A DNA stretch of 64,000 bases. Origin: Sweltsa coloradensis. Taxonomy: Eukaryota; Arthropoda; Insecta; Plecoptera; Chloroperlidae. Positions 11,470 to 24,429 of this stretch are shown here, piece after piece; position 1 is the first letter of the stretch, and each line of letters starts with the position of its first letter. Made by a program: the position numbers and the translations under genes. The stretch is taken from the NCBI GenBank assembly GCA_024449915.1, contig JAMZAV010003116.1:1-64000 (forward strand), written 5' to 3'. The notes below the pieces were generated by a model. It saw only the letters and a list, made by a program, of their open reading frames with translations, did no database searches and was not told where the DNA came from.

Positions 11470-12085
11470 CGTGTCGTAGCAGATTATGAGGGGATTAACA
11501 ATAGGTGTAACGAAAACTCAAAATTTGCGACAATTCCGAATATAAACGAGACGTGGACATGCTAGGAGTGCAAAATATTTTCCAGCCCTCGATTTAAATC
11601 AGGGTATCACCAGGTACTGATAAGGCTGAGGACAAAAGAAAAATGTGCTATTGTGAACGGGAGAGACAGCACTACAATACACAGAATGGTGATGGAATGA
11701 AAAACTCAGCGGCGATTTTTCAAAAACTAATGGACTCAGTGTTATCAGGATCTCATAGGCATTCGTTGCATGTGTTATATCGATGACGTAATTGTGCATT
11801 CACGTACCCATAGAGGAAACAATAGAGAGACTTCGGGAGTTTTTGGACGACTAAGAGATGCCAAATTTGAAATTACACCATCGAATGTCATTTTCCTGAG
11901 AAACGAATTGGACTATTTAGGCATGTTGCTTTGTCTGAAGCTGGAAATTAAACCGAATCCAACGTTTTTTAAAACAGGTGGTCAAAGCAATACAGGAGTA
12001 TCCTAGGACCAACGATGTGACAAAAGTAAACGGGTTTCTCGGAATGTCGGGGTATTATAGAAGACATTATAAAATTCCTAATGCG
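11470..12085 (+). pseudogene. Reverse transcriptase remnant (Ty3/Gypsy type)
   Basis: The RT copies element RNA into DNA. VADYEGINNRC (about 11,477) corresponds to the v-DYR-x-LN motif; DLNQG followed by a shifted YHQ (11,590-11,620) is the catalytic D-L-x-x-G-Y-H motif; CYIDDVIVHS at 11,770-11,802 is the YxDD active site; and FLGMSGYYRR (about 12,035) is the FLG-x-x-x-YYR motif that joins RT to RNase H. These sit in different frames. The YIDD aspartates are intact, but the polymerase as a whole is broken. Confidence 0.9.
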
Positions 12086-12104
12086 TCGATAGCCAGAGCG
12101 GTAA

Positions 12105-12480
12105 CAGGAAACTAACAAAGAAAGAAACAGCGTTTCGAATGGGGAGAAGCTCAAGAGAAAGCTTACAACCGCTAAAAAGATGCGCATGCAATATAGGAAC
12201 CAGAATGATTACCCCATGTTGTTAAAGGGTCATCTTATCTACAGACGCCAAGTGGTCGCAGTAGGAGCTGTACTCTTACAGATTCAGAAGGAGTAGAGAA
12301 AAACCAGTGGGTTATGCATCAAGGGTATTGAATAACGCAGAGAGAACTACCAGTAACCGAAAGAGGAATTGTTAGTAGGTATAGTTTCGGAATAAAATAT
12401 TTCAAACTGCTACCTATAGGGAATCACTTCACCAATACTGCGCTCACCGACCTTAGTATGGTTCGACTCATTGCAAGATC
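12105..12480 (+). pseudogene. RNase H remnant (retrotransposon)
   Basis: LTKKETAF (12,111) is the linker motif before RNase H in Gypsy pol. LSTDA (12,234) carries the first catalytic Asp of RNase H, AVGAVLLQ follows at about 12,260, and VGYASRVLNNAERT at 12,308 matches the conserved YASR-x-L-x-x-AE block. The next words ERGIVSRYSF and KYFK reflect the E-x-E-L-L-A-I..KYFR block with one frame change. It removes the RNA strand during reverse transcription. Confidence 0.85.
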
Positions 12481-12829
12481 CAACTTCGCGAATTAGCCCG
12501 ATGGCAATTATATTGAGTAATTTTAATTCACAGTCAAGTTACAGAGAAGGCCAAGTTGAACACAAACGCAGACGTTTGTCAAAGGGAAATAGGCATTAGA
12601 ACTGCAGTAGTTGCACCCGAGTTCGAGCCAGTGTATGACAGACAAACGAATACGAGACACGAACAAGTAAGGACCCCTTAGCACTAAAGAGGAATAAGAT
12701 CAGTTAACTAAGGCACACCGAAGAAAACGAGACGTGATGCACGAGACGAGGAGGATCGTTGTAAAGATAAGAATGCAAACAGAGAGAGGACCAACTAGTT
12801 GTGCTAGGAATATGAGTAGTAAAGATTAC

Positions 12830-13610
12830 TAAAAAACATTTCATGATGCACCAAGGGCAGGACATAACGGAGTAACCACGTTGCACTGAATTGATTATAA
12901 ACACGATTCTATTGGACAGGGAATGGACGCAAACATACGCCAACATGTACAACAATGCATTTCGTGTAACAGACGAAAAACGTCGCCCCACATACGTAAG
13001 GCACCCCTACAGAAGTTTCAGAGGGCGGGACCACCCAAACCAATGCAATGGTGCGGCTAGGACATTGTGGGCCTCTCAAAAACTGACTTTTGTCTGGAAA
13101 TAAGTAGCATACTTACCTTTGCTAGAACCATTTTACCAAGTATCCAGAATGCATTGCCCCTCGCAGACCAATCCGCCCAAAACCCATCGCGAATCCCCTT
13201 TGTAACACAAATCGTTTCACGCCACGGACATCCGACCAATTTAATTAGCGATTGCGGAAAAAAAACTTTTAGGTAATGTAAATGAAGGAAGTTGAGTGCT
13301 CTGTTGCGCATTAAAAAAGCTAAGACAACGACATTACAAACTCAAGTGGCAATTCTACTTGTGAAAGACAACATAGGACGTACGAAGAGTATCTATCACA
13401 TTATGTAAACAAGGACCAGGACAGGACTGGGTATCAATGGCTACCATATGTATGCAGCATATCGCGCTACGCCTCATGCAGTAAGGACAGTCAACCTTCT
13501 TTATGGCATTAGGCCGTGCTGTGATGTAGAACTACCATTTGATGAATCGTTAAACCAGCAAGACGCGTTTAGACTGGGATGAAACTACAGTAGGAGCTGA
13601 TAGCAGCCTG
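12830..13610 (+). pseudogene. Integrase remnant (DDE type)
   Basis: Integrase inserts the cDNA into the genome. The zinc-binding N-terminus shows HDAPRAGHNGVT (12,843) and later CISCNRRKTSP in a shifted frame, giving the HHCC pattern. DIVGPL near 13,061 holds the first catalytic Asp, and FVTQIVSRHGHPTNLISDCG (13,198-13,257) the second. Further on, HYVNKDQD and LPYVC mark the region after the catalytic Glu, but the Glu itself is not readable. Several frameshifts and stops occur. Confidence 0.88.
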
Positions 13611-13679
13611 CAGGACACCTTCAGCAGAAGCAAGGAGGAAAGAGCTAAGTTAAGCAGGGATAGACAACATGAGTACTAC

Positions 13680-13910
13680 GACGTTCGACTAAATGCAGTC
13701 ACGTATGAATTAGGAGACAAAGTTGTCAAACCACACCTAGATTACTCCCTGGATTAACAAAGAAGCTTGCCACAGCTGTATTTGGACTCCACAGGTAATT
13801 CAAGTTCGTTCACCTGTCATGTTTTAAAAATAAAAGGACATGTACGGAAGGGCAGGAAAAGCAGTTAATACACGCAAATCGTTTAAAGCCATATGTAAGT
13901 TCGCGGAGGA
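13680..13910 (+). pseudogene. C-terminal part of Ty3/Gypsy Pol
   Basis: The words ELGDKVV, GLTKKLA, HRVIQVRSPVMF (shifted) and HANRLKPY at 13,870-13,893 follow the usual post-integrase order G-D-x-V, L..K..GP+.V and H-x-N-R-L-K-P-Y. The Pol frame ends soon after near 13,905. The downstream purine-rich stretch (13,930-14,250) could contain a polypurine tract, but no LTR start was recognised. Confidence 0.8.
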
Positions 13911-13919
13911 GATAGAAGC

Positions 13920-16900
13920 ATTGGATCAGTTAGAGAAAGCAGACGAAAAGAGGACGAAGAGCTAAGGATTTGTAGCTAAAGAACAGGCATGAGACCGATA
14001 GGAATAGTAGATTTCGAGGACGACGACGACGGATTAGAGACCGCACGCAGGTAGTGAAGTTCGAGGATAAGTGAGCAAACCAGCACACAGATAACCCGTT
14101 GCGAAAGTTTAGGACCACTGGAGAGGCCGAGAGGGACGGACGAGAGCTAAAGCATAGGTATAAAATGAGGAAGGTTAGAAAGAGATGAGTGTGAGAAATA
14201 AAGTAAGGAGAAGGAGAAAAGTAGACGAAAGTAGGAGTTGGTAAAACGTAAGGTAAGGTTAAATAGTTAGTTCAAACATGTTTAGTAAACTAAAGTAGAA
14301 TTAATGATGTTATTAATTAAGGGTTTAAGCTTCAATTAAAGAATTTAATTGGGGAATAAGCTAAATAAATCGATTTAGTATGAACCTGTAAATGTGAGTT
14401 AAAGTATAAATTATACCATGCAAGAAAATAGTAAGGATAAGATTTTGTGGATGAGCGTAGTGAGCGTAGCGAGCGAAGCGAAGATTCCAATTTTCACTAC
14501 ACTGGAGAAAAAAATCCGGAATGGGTTTTTTTTTTTCTTTTTTTTTTTTTGTTATTTTTGTGTGTTTGTTAACACGATTTCGGCTAACCGATACTCGATT
14601 GCAATGAATTTTATAGGGAGGCCTTCGAAATCTCTGAACTTAGAACTGCCACGGTTTTTGAGCGCAATCAGGAAATTTTTTCTTATAAAAAACGCAATTT
14701 TCCGATTTTTTTCTTTCGATATTTTTTAAAAAAAATTCTTCGACCTTATGACACTTAAGGCTTATCCGATTGTAATGATTTTTTAAAAGAAACCCTAATT
14801 TAATGAATTACGATATTCGTGTGAAAATTTGAGCGTAATCGAAAAATTATTTCTCTGAAAATCGAAATTTTACGGGTTTTTTCTTTTTTAAAACAATTCT
14901 TTGACATATAACACCTACATGCTGTTATCTATGTCAATGATTTTTTCATAGAAACCTTAATTTTAGAATAATATACCGTGGGTAAAATTTTGAGCGCATC
15001 TCGAAAAAAATTGTTTCTTATGAAAATTGCCAATTTTACAAAAAAAAATTTCTTTTTTTACAGCTTACTGTAAAAATTACGATTTATTAAAAAAAATTAA
15101 CGTTAATTTTTAATTTAAATTTAATTTAATTTAAAAAAATCTTCGACTAAGTATTGATTTTTTACAGAAAACCAACAGAAAATTCGCATATAACCACATG
15201 ACAGCTCAATGCACCAATTACCGCTCACCACAACGCGCGGCGGGACTTAAGCGTTTCTAGTGAGTAAAAAAGTAGAATAATCGTTGTTTTAAAAGGGGAT
15301 CGATGATAGCAAATGAACATTATTATTTAGACACAGAATAAGACTTGCAGAAGTACCGGTATTTGTAAACAGTAAAGGTCTAAGATAAATAAAAAACTGA
15401 ATGGTGTAGGATTAACAAGTAAAGTGAGATGGGTTTACATGAGGAGTAAATCGAGAGTTAACAACACAGTAGTAAGTTGAAGGAGAAGCAAAGACAGAAG
15501 AATATAAATTGTAGGGTCATATGGATTGATTTGAACAAGTTATGTAATCCCAAATCTAGCTGGAAGGCCACTAGCTAGCATCACCCCAGGCACGAGACAA
15601 ATAACCACGTATTATTAGAGAAGATCAAATGGAATCATATTGTACTAGGCGATGCATACTCAGTCAATTACTCACTAGGAAAGAGATATTTAATGGTGTT
15701 GCATGCATGGTACATAATTATGTATTGGACATATAAAATATTGGGAAATATTAATATTAAACGATTTGAAAGAAAAACAAAATATGATAAGTAATATGAG
15801 GACAAGACTTGTTTGATACGCGCTAACAGTGAAAGCAGTTATATTTTTTGGATTGGACACGATTGATGATCATTAATATGTCGTATAGTAATGCGAGGAA
15901 CGAGGATAGAGAAAAAATGTCAGTTAGGTGGATTGAACATTTACCCAGGGAAGGATGTATTAGGTGAGTGAATTAAAAAGTTGAACTATAGGAATTGTTA
16001 ATGGCAAGAAAAAGTTGGGTTATCGCGCCGATAGCCTAATAGTAGCAGTGAAAACGTGCAGTCGAACGTAATAAGATAGTACATGAACGAAAGTTATTTG
16101 GAAAAATATGTCATGAAATAGAGAATTAAAAAGTTCTAAATTACAGATAAACAGCTACTATATTGCGCAACACTCCGAAACGAGCAGGACAGTGACACAG
16201 CGTGAGTAGAACGTACCTTTTGGACAGGTCTATTATCCGATGAGATGTCGAGGAACAAACAAGATGGACTCATTCAGTATAGGTATAATACTTATATAAT
16301 TACTCTTCCAGAAATTAATGCATGGAGTAAATTTGGTAAAAATAGTGAAAATAGCATTGTTATTTAAAAACTATGTGACTTGATCCTGGATTTTTGATTT
16401 TTACTAGTCTTTAAAAAAAAATAAATTAATTGCCCACCAGTCATATCAGCATAACAATGCAGGACATTAGGACAACTAGGAAAGTAACATTGAGTCTAGA
16501 TACATTTGGTCATTATGGAGTCAATAAATGCTAAAACAAGGAAAAATTAATTACACAAGTGATCTAGGTGCCCGTTAGGGCCGCCGAAGCCAAGGCGTGG
16601 CGCCGCTACACATCAGCCACCTTATACAGCAAGCAGAGTTGGGGTGATTCGAGGTGTTACCCAGCCGTCATGTAACGTGAGTGGACTTGTGAAAACTCCC
16701 GATCAAAGTTAAAGGATTTAGGTACACTGACTACACATGCCAAATTTTATTGGGGTACGACCATTCCTTCTTGGTGAAAAAATGGCTTGAACATGCTCAA
16801 AATCACTTTAAGGATGTTTAGGCTACTTACTTGTACTAACATATATACGTCAGTTTCAATCGGCCCGCGATTCTGGACCAAATGGGCTGGGGCTACAATT

Positions 16901-19900
16901 TCTAGTTTACATGGACATTAAGGTTAAAGTATAAGTCTCTTTTGAAAGTAAAGTTGAAAAAGTTTGCTTGGAAGGCTTCCAAATAAAAGGTTTTAAAATA
17001 CAGCTTATACATTAGGCATACAATCAACAAGTAAACTTAGTTTTTGACATTTTTGACGGTATAAGCAGGTTAGGGGGGAAAGGAATACGAAAAAAAAGGC
17101 GGGCATTTAAATTTTTTTCTATGTGTGAAAAAGAGAAAAAATTGTCATTTTAAATTCATAAAACAAATCAGAAAACCCTCCCTGGGCCTAGGTCCGAGTA
17201 GAAAAATTTTTATAATACAAAAGTGTAGGTCTAAAGTTCCATTAGGCATAGGATAGATAAAAAATTTATAATAGTTACATGTTTGAAAGCTAGCCCAAAC
17301 CCAGGCCCGCAAAACCCTTTTTTGACACACTTCCCCCACAAAAAAACTAGTTTTTATTACTAAAAGCCTAAATGAAGATAAACAAAGTATGGATTGCCAC
17401 CTAGGCTATATAAAAAATGTAGAAAATAATACATATATTCTTTTCTTCAATGATCTCAAGCAACACTCCTGTCCCTATATTAAAAACGAAAACAAAACTG
17501 CAAATTTGAAATGTTATTTATGTTTTGTGATTAACATGGCTCGTGGTGCAGTGAAAGGTTAAAATTAACATCGTTGTGCGCTTGATGTAGCATGGAAAGT
17601 TTGAATTGGATGTGAGTTGCCTAGCTTAACCCAGTCTTTATCCGTCGCTATACCGAGGTTTATACCACCCTATACTCTTATGTAATACCCTAGAAATTAA
17701 ATTCACTTTTGATAAAACTTATTAATATGTTACAAATAATTTGCAATGGAACTGAAAAATGTATTATCCAAATGCTGTAATATGATAATACTATTTCTTC
17801 AAACCAGGTGTCTCCACCTTGTAGCGTCAATCTAGCTGTTGATTACACCGTACCCAATTTCAACCGGGAAAAAGAAGAAAAACTCTATTTTCGTGGATAA
17901 GACCAGTTTTGATATTCAAATCCGTTCGAATGCAATCTTTCCATAATGAATAAGGCGAGTTTAGTTTTGACTTGGAAATAAGCAAAGTGGAGTGGCCAGT
18001 TTGCACTAAATATGAGATTGAAAATAAGGCGAGTTTTGCACAGCACGTGAATGTTTAAAGGCACGTTACACATAGAAATAGCGGTTTGTAACAACTTATT
18101 ATTTTCAAATAGAAAATTACAACAAAATAACATTGACAAATCTTCATCTCGAAATTTAAAAATTGGATAAAAACCAGTTTTGGCATCTAGGGCCCTCTCT
18201 TGACTTACCACTTGATTTCAATCACCAAATAAACGTCTTACTCTTTTCCAGTTTACTTTAACCTTACTCCAATCTCTTCACTTTCGACGGTGACTCTTGA
18301 TTTTATGGACTTTACCTTGTTATTACTCCCTTATCATTCGAAACTGCTTCATTATCTCCTAAATCTTTATTCCTCTCTCACTGATGCTATCATCATTCAA
18401 AAATCCATACGTCATCATTATTTTCTAGCCTTACCCCTGCTACTATTTCACATTTATCTTCCCGACTTCCGTATTATAATCATACTTGCAATCATACTTG
18501 CATTTGACCTTTCCAAACGATTTACTCCTTATTGCATTGTCTAAAAAATTGTTCATCATAGTTTGGCATTTGAGAAATCAAGTCATTTTCAAGTCATCGA
18601 TTTTTCCATCAGTCCCTCTTCACTCCCTTAAACAACTTAAACTAGATCGCTGTATTGGTTGAAGACACACATTTTTATCGATGATTTACTTTATTTCCTA
18701 TTGAAAATTAAATAGCTATTATTACTTATTAAACATGGAATTGACGATACAAAATTACAATTTAAGTTCACACTCTAAGGAAAACAATTAAAAATGATTG
18801 CAAAATCTCGGGCGGTGAAGCCGAACCCCTGTTGGTTTCATGAATGTTATTATTTATAACGCTATCAGTTCAGTTCTGAAATGATTTACAAAAAAGGACA
18901 ACTAAATAAATCTATTACATAGAGCAGACACAACAATGAAACTTCAGTTTAGTAAAATATTTGAAATAGTAACATTAAAACAAAAATTCATTAAAAACTA
19001 ACCAATTTTTTTGTGACCACAAATAAAACGGATATTAAATGCTATAAGTAATTAATCAAATATAAAAAAGGTGAAGATAAAAAGGAAAAGAAAGAAGAAA
19101 CAAAGAAAAAAGAAAATGAAAAAAGAAAAGTAAAGAAAAGAAAAGAAAAAGAACAAAGAAAAGAAAAGAAAAGAAAGAAGAAGAAGAAAAGAAAAAAGAA
19201 AAACAAGAAAAAACATTAAAAAAGAAAAACGAAAAGAAAAAAAGAAAAAACTGATTTATTAGACGATCCCACTCAAACGAAAATGAGGTTTGACAAAAAA
19301 TCAGGAACAGCAAATCACGGAATAATCAAAACTATTGCGGAAAAAAAACCACCGAACGCGAATCTTCATTCTTGGTCAAGTTTTGATAACATTTATACAA
19401 GATCTAGAACATTTATATAATTAATAATTATATAATCATAATATTACATTATATAATTATATATATATCAGGACAATAATGATGTTTAAAATTGTTCGTC
19501 AAACACTTATCACAGCAATGATGCAGGACACCTAACTCAAGTTGCCAGCTCAAAACAGTAGACAGCAACCAGACACATCTAGCAGAAAAATACTCATTGA
19601 AAATTACTTTGAGTATATCCTAATCAAAGCAATAATGAACAAACAAAGAGAATAGCAAAAAAATAAATAAGAAATAAAGATAAATTAACATTAACACAAA
19701 ACCACAGACAACAGAACCACAAATAAATAGTAAAAAAAGTCAATTAGTCTTTTCTCTTTAATTCATATCATTGCTTTAATTTATTTTAAGTGTACACTTT
19801 CCTAGCCAGTAATCTGACTTGTAATATCATAGGAAATGAATTCCAAAAAGGAAACACCTCATTTACCATAAATGACTTTCTAAATAATCAGAAGTAATCT

Positions 19901-20430
19901 AGGAACTGCAATGAGTATTAACAAGAATTTCTATCACGATTTACATTTTTTTTTTGAAAAATATGTGTAGAATAGGCCGAAAGTACATACCAATCAATAC
20001 TTTGTATGTATTTACCAACACGCCATACAATTTATTCTTCCGCAATCGTGAAAGCGCAATTCAGATGGAAAATCTGATAATAGGATTGAATCAAACATAT
20101 GAGAAATTTCTCTTCTGAAGTACAAAAACATATTCGGTAGAAGGTCTACTGCCCAACACCACTAAGCAATTATCAAAACAGAGGAATATAATAATTTACA
20201 ACGTACTTAAACATTCTCTCTGTTCATACGGCATTTAATTCTACTAATTATCCAAATTGCGATAATAATTTACCTACATACAATTCATAATGTTTCTTTA
20301 AATTTAAATTACAACTAAAAAATCCCAAGATAGTAAATTCAATTACATTAGAAATAACTTTAATTAACAATTCACGTCAAAATGAATATCCATTCATGCT
20401 TCTATCATTAAGCCTTATGAAAAATCATAC
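13920..20430. other. Long AT-rich stretch with no gene seen
   Basis: No coding motif was recognised in about 6.5 kb. Local features are a short iteration of the word gagcgtagtgagcgtagcgagcgaa split over 14,450-14,482, a T-run at 14,527-14,551, an AT-rich zone at 14,990-15,150 built of ttaattt words, and the polypurine tract at 19,075-19,250. The phenylalanine- and leucine-rich frames here are products of base composition. Confidence 0.55.
19075..19250 (+). repeat. Polypurine (A/G) low-complexity tract
   Basis: About 170 bases almost free of pyrimidines, made of aaaag, aaag and gaagaa words. The phenylalanine-rich minus-strand frame across it is an artefact of composition. Such tracts can form triplex DNA and often expand by slippage. 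Confidence 0.85.
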
Positions 20431-21060
20431 AAATTTTACACTAAAAATTAATATTCAAGTTTCCGAGTTTAAACCAAACTTCTATCACTCCTGAGAATTT
20501 CTTGAAGACGTCTTACGATCTCTTCGACATCTACACCTTCTAAATAAAAGACCAAGCACCAGCATATAAAATTAATTAATCCGGCATATATACTAGGTAT
20601 ATCATCTATGAAAAGAATAATAAGAGGGGTCCTAATAGTGATCCTGGGGTACTCCACAAAAAAATTGAATAGCTTTTGAACTATATTTTGCAAGGTTGGT
20701 AAATTATGTTTCTTTCTAAAGTTATCGGGCCAAATTGATAACAAATAAATACTTATTTTATACCTGATTTTTGTTTGATTAAAGAGGTAAAAAGGTACTG
20801 AATCAAACGTTTCCTAAGATCACAAAGGGACAGCTCCAACCTTACCATTCCGTTTCGTTCAATCTTTAAAGATAAAAATAGTTAAATTCTCTAAAAGGGC
20901 ACTTTGCGTTGACCTACCTTTTCCTGAAACCATGCTAGTTTGCACTTAAACCTTCAGTGCATCCAGTTCATGTAATAAACCTCATGTGCAAAATATTCTC
21001 CAATAATTTACCGTACATTTTCTTCGGAAGAGTTGATATAGGTCTCTCCCCCCCTCCCGA
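20430..21060 (-). pseudogene. Non-LTR (LINE) reverse transcriptase remnant
   Basis: Read on the minus strand from 21,055 downward: RPISTLPKKMYGKLLENIL (the R-P-I-S motif at the RT start), a shifted HGFRK..RSTQSALLENL, then a degraded AFDSV block near 20,800, then PLIILFIDDIPSIYAGLIN at 20,580-20,640 and YLEGVDVEEIVRRLQEILRS near 20,485-20,545. This order is that of a CR1/Jockey-type LINE polymerase. The position expected to read Y/F-A-D-D is overwritten by CWC. The piece is truncated on both sides: no endonuclease domain was found at higher coordinates and no 3' tail was defined. It is a dead 5'-truncated insertion. Confidence 0.85.
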
Positions 21061-21589
21061 TAGAATTACCATCACTCTTGGTACCTTTACCCTATAAATA
21101 TGTGTAACCCTCGCATTTCAACTGTGGTGGGAAAGACCTACAAGAAAGGAGCAATGGGAAATTAGATCGCAAATAGTCGACTATTGATGCACAATTTCTG
21201 AATACTATGGATGGATCTCTTTAAGAGTTGTGAAGCTTTAATTTTAAGGCGTTTAATTGCTGAAATGACTTCATCATGTGGGAGATCCTCTGCTTCGCTT
21301 CTATTTGAATCTTTAAACTTACGATTTTACAGGAACCCATCGTCATTGTCACAACAAAACTTTTCTTGTAACACCCCAACAAGCAAAAATGTCAGGATTA
21401 GACGGTAGGCTAACCAATTTCTGTCAATGCAGGCTAATACTACCTCTTTTTTCCCTTTGCTACCTGTCAACTTATATAAAACTGCCCTAGTAGACAGGTT
21501 TTTGGGATAGTCGGGCGAGTATGGTCCTATCTCCCCCCCCCCCGGCTGTCGGACGTACGGAGAAGACGTCTGGGCATCGTCTCCGGCCA

Positions 21590-21870
21590 TACCAGGCTTA
21601 GCCAGACATTTTTAACTGCTTGGCCGTCGGATGCCAGCCAGATTCTTGAACTACGCGTCTTGCAATGACTTGGAAACACACTGGCTAGCCATATTGTGAT
21701 CGGATGCGTCTGAACCTAGTCAGCTGCATCGGGCACGCGCGATACCCAGGCCAGATCCTTGCCGTACGCGGATAGCCATGACTTGGCCAAAACAACTGGC
21801 TAGCCATATGTGGATTGGATGCGTCTTAACCCTAGTCAGCTGCATCTGCACGCCGGCTACAGCCAGGACC
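21590..21870 (+). repeat. 117-bp satellite, patch 1 (about 2.4 units)
   Basis: Units contain ggctagccatatgtgg, gatgcgtctt, gtcagctgcatc, gcacgcg and gatcc.tgccgtacgcg in order. The anchor cagctgcatc occurs at 21,721 and 21,837, a spacing of 116. The first unit (from 21,590) is more diverged. Short ORFs here are shadows. Confidence 0.8.
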
Positions 21871-22299
21871 CTTATTCTCGAAAATTCGTGAAATTCCATC
21901 TGTGACGTGAACTCCAACACACATTGCGATGTGGCAGTCACAAAACGCACCAAAGGCATTTTTCTCGAGATAAAATTGAGACGGAATTCTCCCCACTCAC
22001 AAGGCTTCTCACTGGGACCCTGCAAACGAGGCTAGCAATTTTGCCCCGCGAGCCACTAACCAATAGGATTCACAAGGTGAAAACCGCTGTTCACCCGGCA
22101 ATAGGCAACCCTCCTTGGCTCGTCTAATGGGACACGGCAGAGCGGTGGGCGTGGTAGCAGGTTCATGCGATGCCACTTGCGTGCTAGGAGTTTTTTGTGA
22201 GTTGAGTTGTCCTTCGTAGGCTACCCAAACGCATTTATGTGTTGAAGCTGGCGAAAATAACATGAATTGAAAGTGAAGTAAATACTAAGCTTGTGTACA

Positions 22300-22830
22300 C
22301 CCTGCATGCAAAAATATTTAATTTACAATACTGTGTTGTCTACAGCTGTATGGGGATGTTTTAATATCAAGTACATAACAAAATATTACGTCGATGATTT
22401 ATTGTTCGTGGCTTGTTTACATGCCGACGTGTAGGAGCCTAGAGGGTAGGCTTGGTAAGGACAACGACTTTGTAAAGTAATGCAAAATATTAAATTAAAA
22501 TAAAGTGTGAATCTACGGTATATGGGGTATGTTTAATATCAAGTACATTAACAAAATATTACGTGATGCATTTTGTGGTAGTGACTTGTTTACATCCGAC
22601 TGTAGGAGACTAGAGGGTAGGCTTGCGTTAAGGACAACGACTTGTAAGTAATGCCAAATATATTTAAATTCAAAACTGTGTTGACTCTAGGTTCTGGGGT
22701 AGTTTTTAATATTAAAGTGTTTAATTAAACCCAATATTAGTGATGCATTTGTGGTATGTGGTTGTTTAACATCCCGACGGTAGGGAGCCTACGGTCAGGC
22801 TTGCGCGAGGAAAATAGTCAAAGTAGTTCA
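22300..22830 (+). repeat. 172-bp tandem repeat, three units
   Basis: The anchor aatatcaagtacat starts at 22,363 and 22,535 and a diverged third copy at about 22,708. Each unit contains acaaaatattacgt, gatgcatttgtgg, cttgtttacatccgac, tgtaggagcctagagggtaggctt and aaggacaacgactt in split words. The block is sandwiched between patches of the 117-bp satellite. The third unit is the most diverged. Confidence 0.85.
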
Positions 22831-23119
22831 ACATTTTATTATGTCTATGCCGTTATGATACATTTCACTTAAAATATAATTCTAACCAATATTAAAGAAG
22901 GGTAAGCATGCTATTTATGATATATAGTCGGACCAATTGCTTTGTGAAGAGATGTCACAAGGGTTTCGAAAAACTGGCCAGTGACTTCGAGTGAGTGAGT
23001 GAATACACTCACAAAACCTGCGAAATCGAGACGTCGAGAATAGCAACCCCGCCGTCAGTGGGTGAACTCACATCAACCGCCCATTTCACGCCGTGAAAAG
23101 CCAGTGAGAAAACTCGAGA

Positions 23120-23350
23120 ATAGGGGTCCAGATTCCTTGCCGTACGCGGTCTAGCCATGACTTAGGCAAAAAACTGGTTAGAGCCATATGTGGATCGGGA
23201 TGCGTCTTATGCCCTAGTTCAGCTGCATCTGGCACGCGGGATACCAGCCGATCCTTGTCGCGTACGCGGCTAGCCATGACTTTGCAAACAACTGGCTAGC
23301 CACACGTGGCCCAGTGCGTCTTAAACCTAGCTTCAGCGGTATGTAGCATG
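23120..23350 (+). repeat. 117-bp satellite, patch 2 (two units)
   Basis: The same unit as at 21.6 kb: ccttgccgtacgcggtctag, ccatatgtgg, gatgcgtctta, cagctgcatctggcacgcgg, then a second ccttgtcgcgtacgcggc. The order and orientation are unchanged. The second unit decays after 23,340. Confidence 0.8.
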
Positions 23351-23599
23351 ACGCGATGCTAGCCCACGTCAATTTCCACACACGGTCATCAGCCAGACTA
23401 TGTGACAACAACTGTTTAGCCGTTTAAGAAGAAAGAGGGAAGGGTAGCGTCCAGTCTTGAATTTGCAAAATAATGAATGACTTGTCCGTTACCTTTCTTT
23501 GGTTAGTTGCGAATGCTCTTCGAGAAGCAGGATCTATGGCTGGTCTCTGTGGTGTAGGTATTTATACTACGTTTAATGCAATTGCACGTAGCACACGTT

Positions 23600-24240
23600 T
23601 GGAGTCCTATGGAAAGGGTAATAATTATACGCAGTACACACATCCCCAAAGGATTTCATATAGGCGCACCGCACCAGCCAGAAGCGGTAGTCATCCTGAA
23701 GGCGAATGGTAATGTAGCTACTACACATCTGTTGCCAGAAAGTGAAAAAAACTCAAGTTTAAAATGCAGTTTGCACTCGCCCCTGTAGCAAGAAGATGGA
23801 TTCATATAGGCAAAGTCTGGAGCAGCAAGAAGATGGATTCATATAGGCAAAAGTCTGGAGCAGAAGGCGAACAAATGGTAATGGCTTAACCACTCAGCCC
23901 TTGCCAGGAGGATGTAGGCTTCATACTTATGGTAATACATTGCAGTACGCACGCACCGTTATAGCAAGAGGATGATCATATAGGCACACCGCGCCCAAAG
24001 CGGATAGCAGGAAGTCGCACAGAAGGATCATTGCAGTCCTTGCCTGAAAGAAACGTGTCTCATACTAATGGTAGTGCATGCAAAACGCCACACAGAAGTC
24101 TTACATGAAGATAAGGTTAAACACTTCAGCGCTTGCCAGAAAATGGGTCTTATACTAATAGTAACAACACATGCAGTACGTACACTCCCAGCAAATAGGT
24201 GGATTTATATCGGCGCATGTGCCAGGAAACTCATCCATGT
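23600..24240 (+). repeat. Degenerate minisatellite
   Basis: Recurring words are tcatataggc, gcaagaagatggattcata, cagaaggcgaa, tggtaatg and cttgccagaa. A perfect local duplication of agcaagaagatggattcata begins at 23,791 and 23,823. The array is irregular, with unit lengths between about 32 and 120 bp, so a single period cannot be given. Confidence 0.65.
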
Positions 24241-24429
24241 TTCAGTAAGTTATACACTCGCTCACATCCATCGCAAGAAAAAACAAAATATAAAATACAT
24301 CATTGATAGTTATTTTATAAAAAAAATTGTGAATCAAATATGTATGCGTATCATTATCCTGATAAGTCCTAAACTTCTGTCAGACCACATATGGCAACAG
24401 GTAGCTCTCATCAGTAAATAAATTTGCTC

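Larger units (their letters stand above)
9100..13910 (+). mobile_element. Degraded Ty3/Gypsy-type LTR retrotransposon (internal region)
   Basis: Gag, protease, RT, RNase H and integrase signatures follow each other in the Ty3/Gypsy (Metaviridae) order on one strand, each interrupted by stops and frameshifts. The integrase lies after RT/RNase H, which separates it from the Ty1/Copia order. No LTR pair, primer binding site or target duplication could be recognised, so the ends are approximate. Given the damage in neighbouring repeats, part of the frame loss may be sequencing error, but no frame stays open for more than about 80 codons. Confidence 0.88.

Noticed and set aside
18290..18544. 84-codon hydrophobic plus-strand ORF
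   Set aside because: Leucine/isoleucine-rich through AT composition. No start context, neighbours, or similarity to a known small membrane protein.
19056..19313. Phenylalanine-rich minus-strand ORF that looks like a membrane protein
   Set aside because: It is only the complement of an A/G low-complexity tract.
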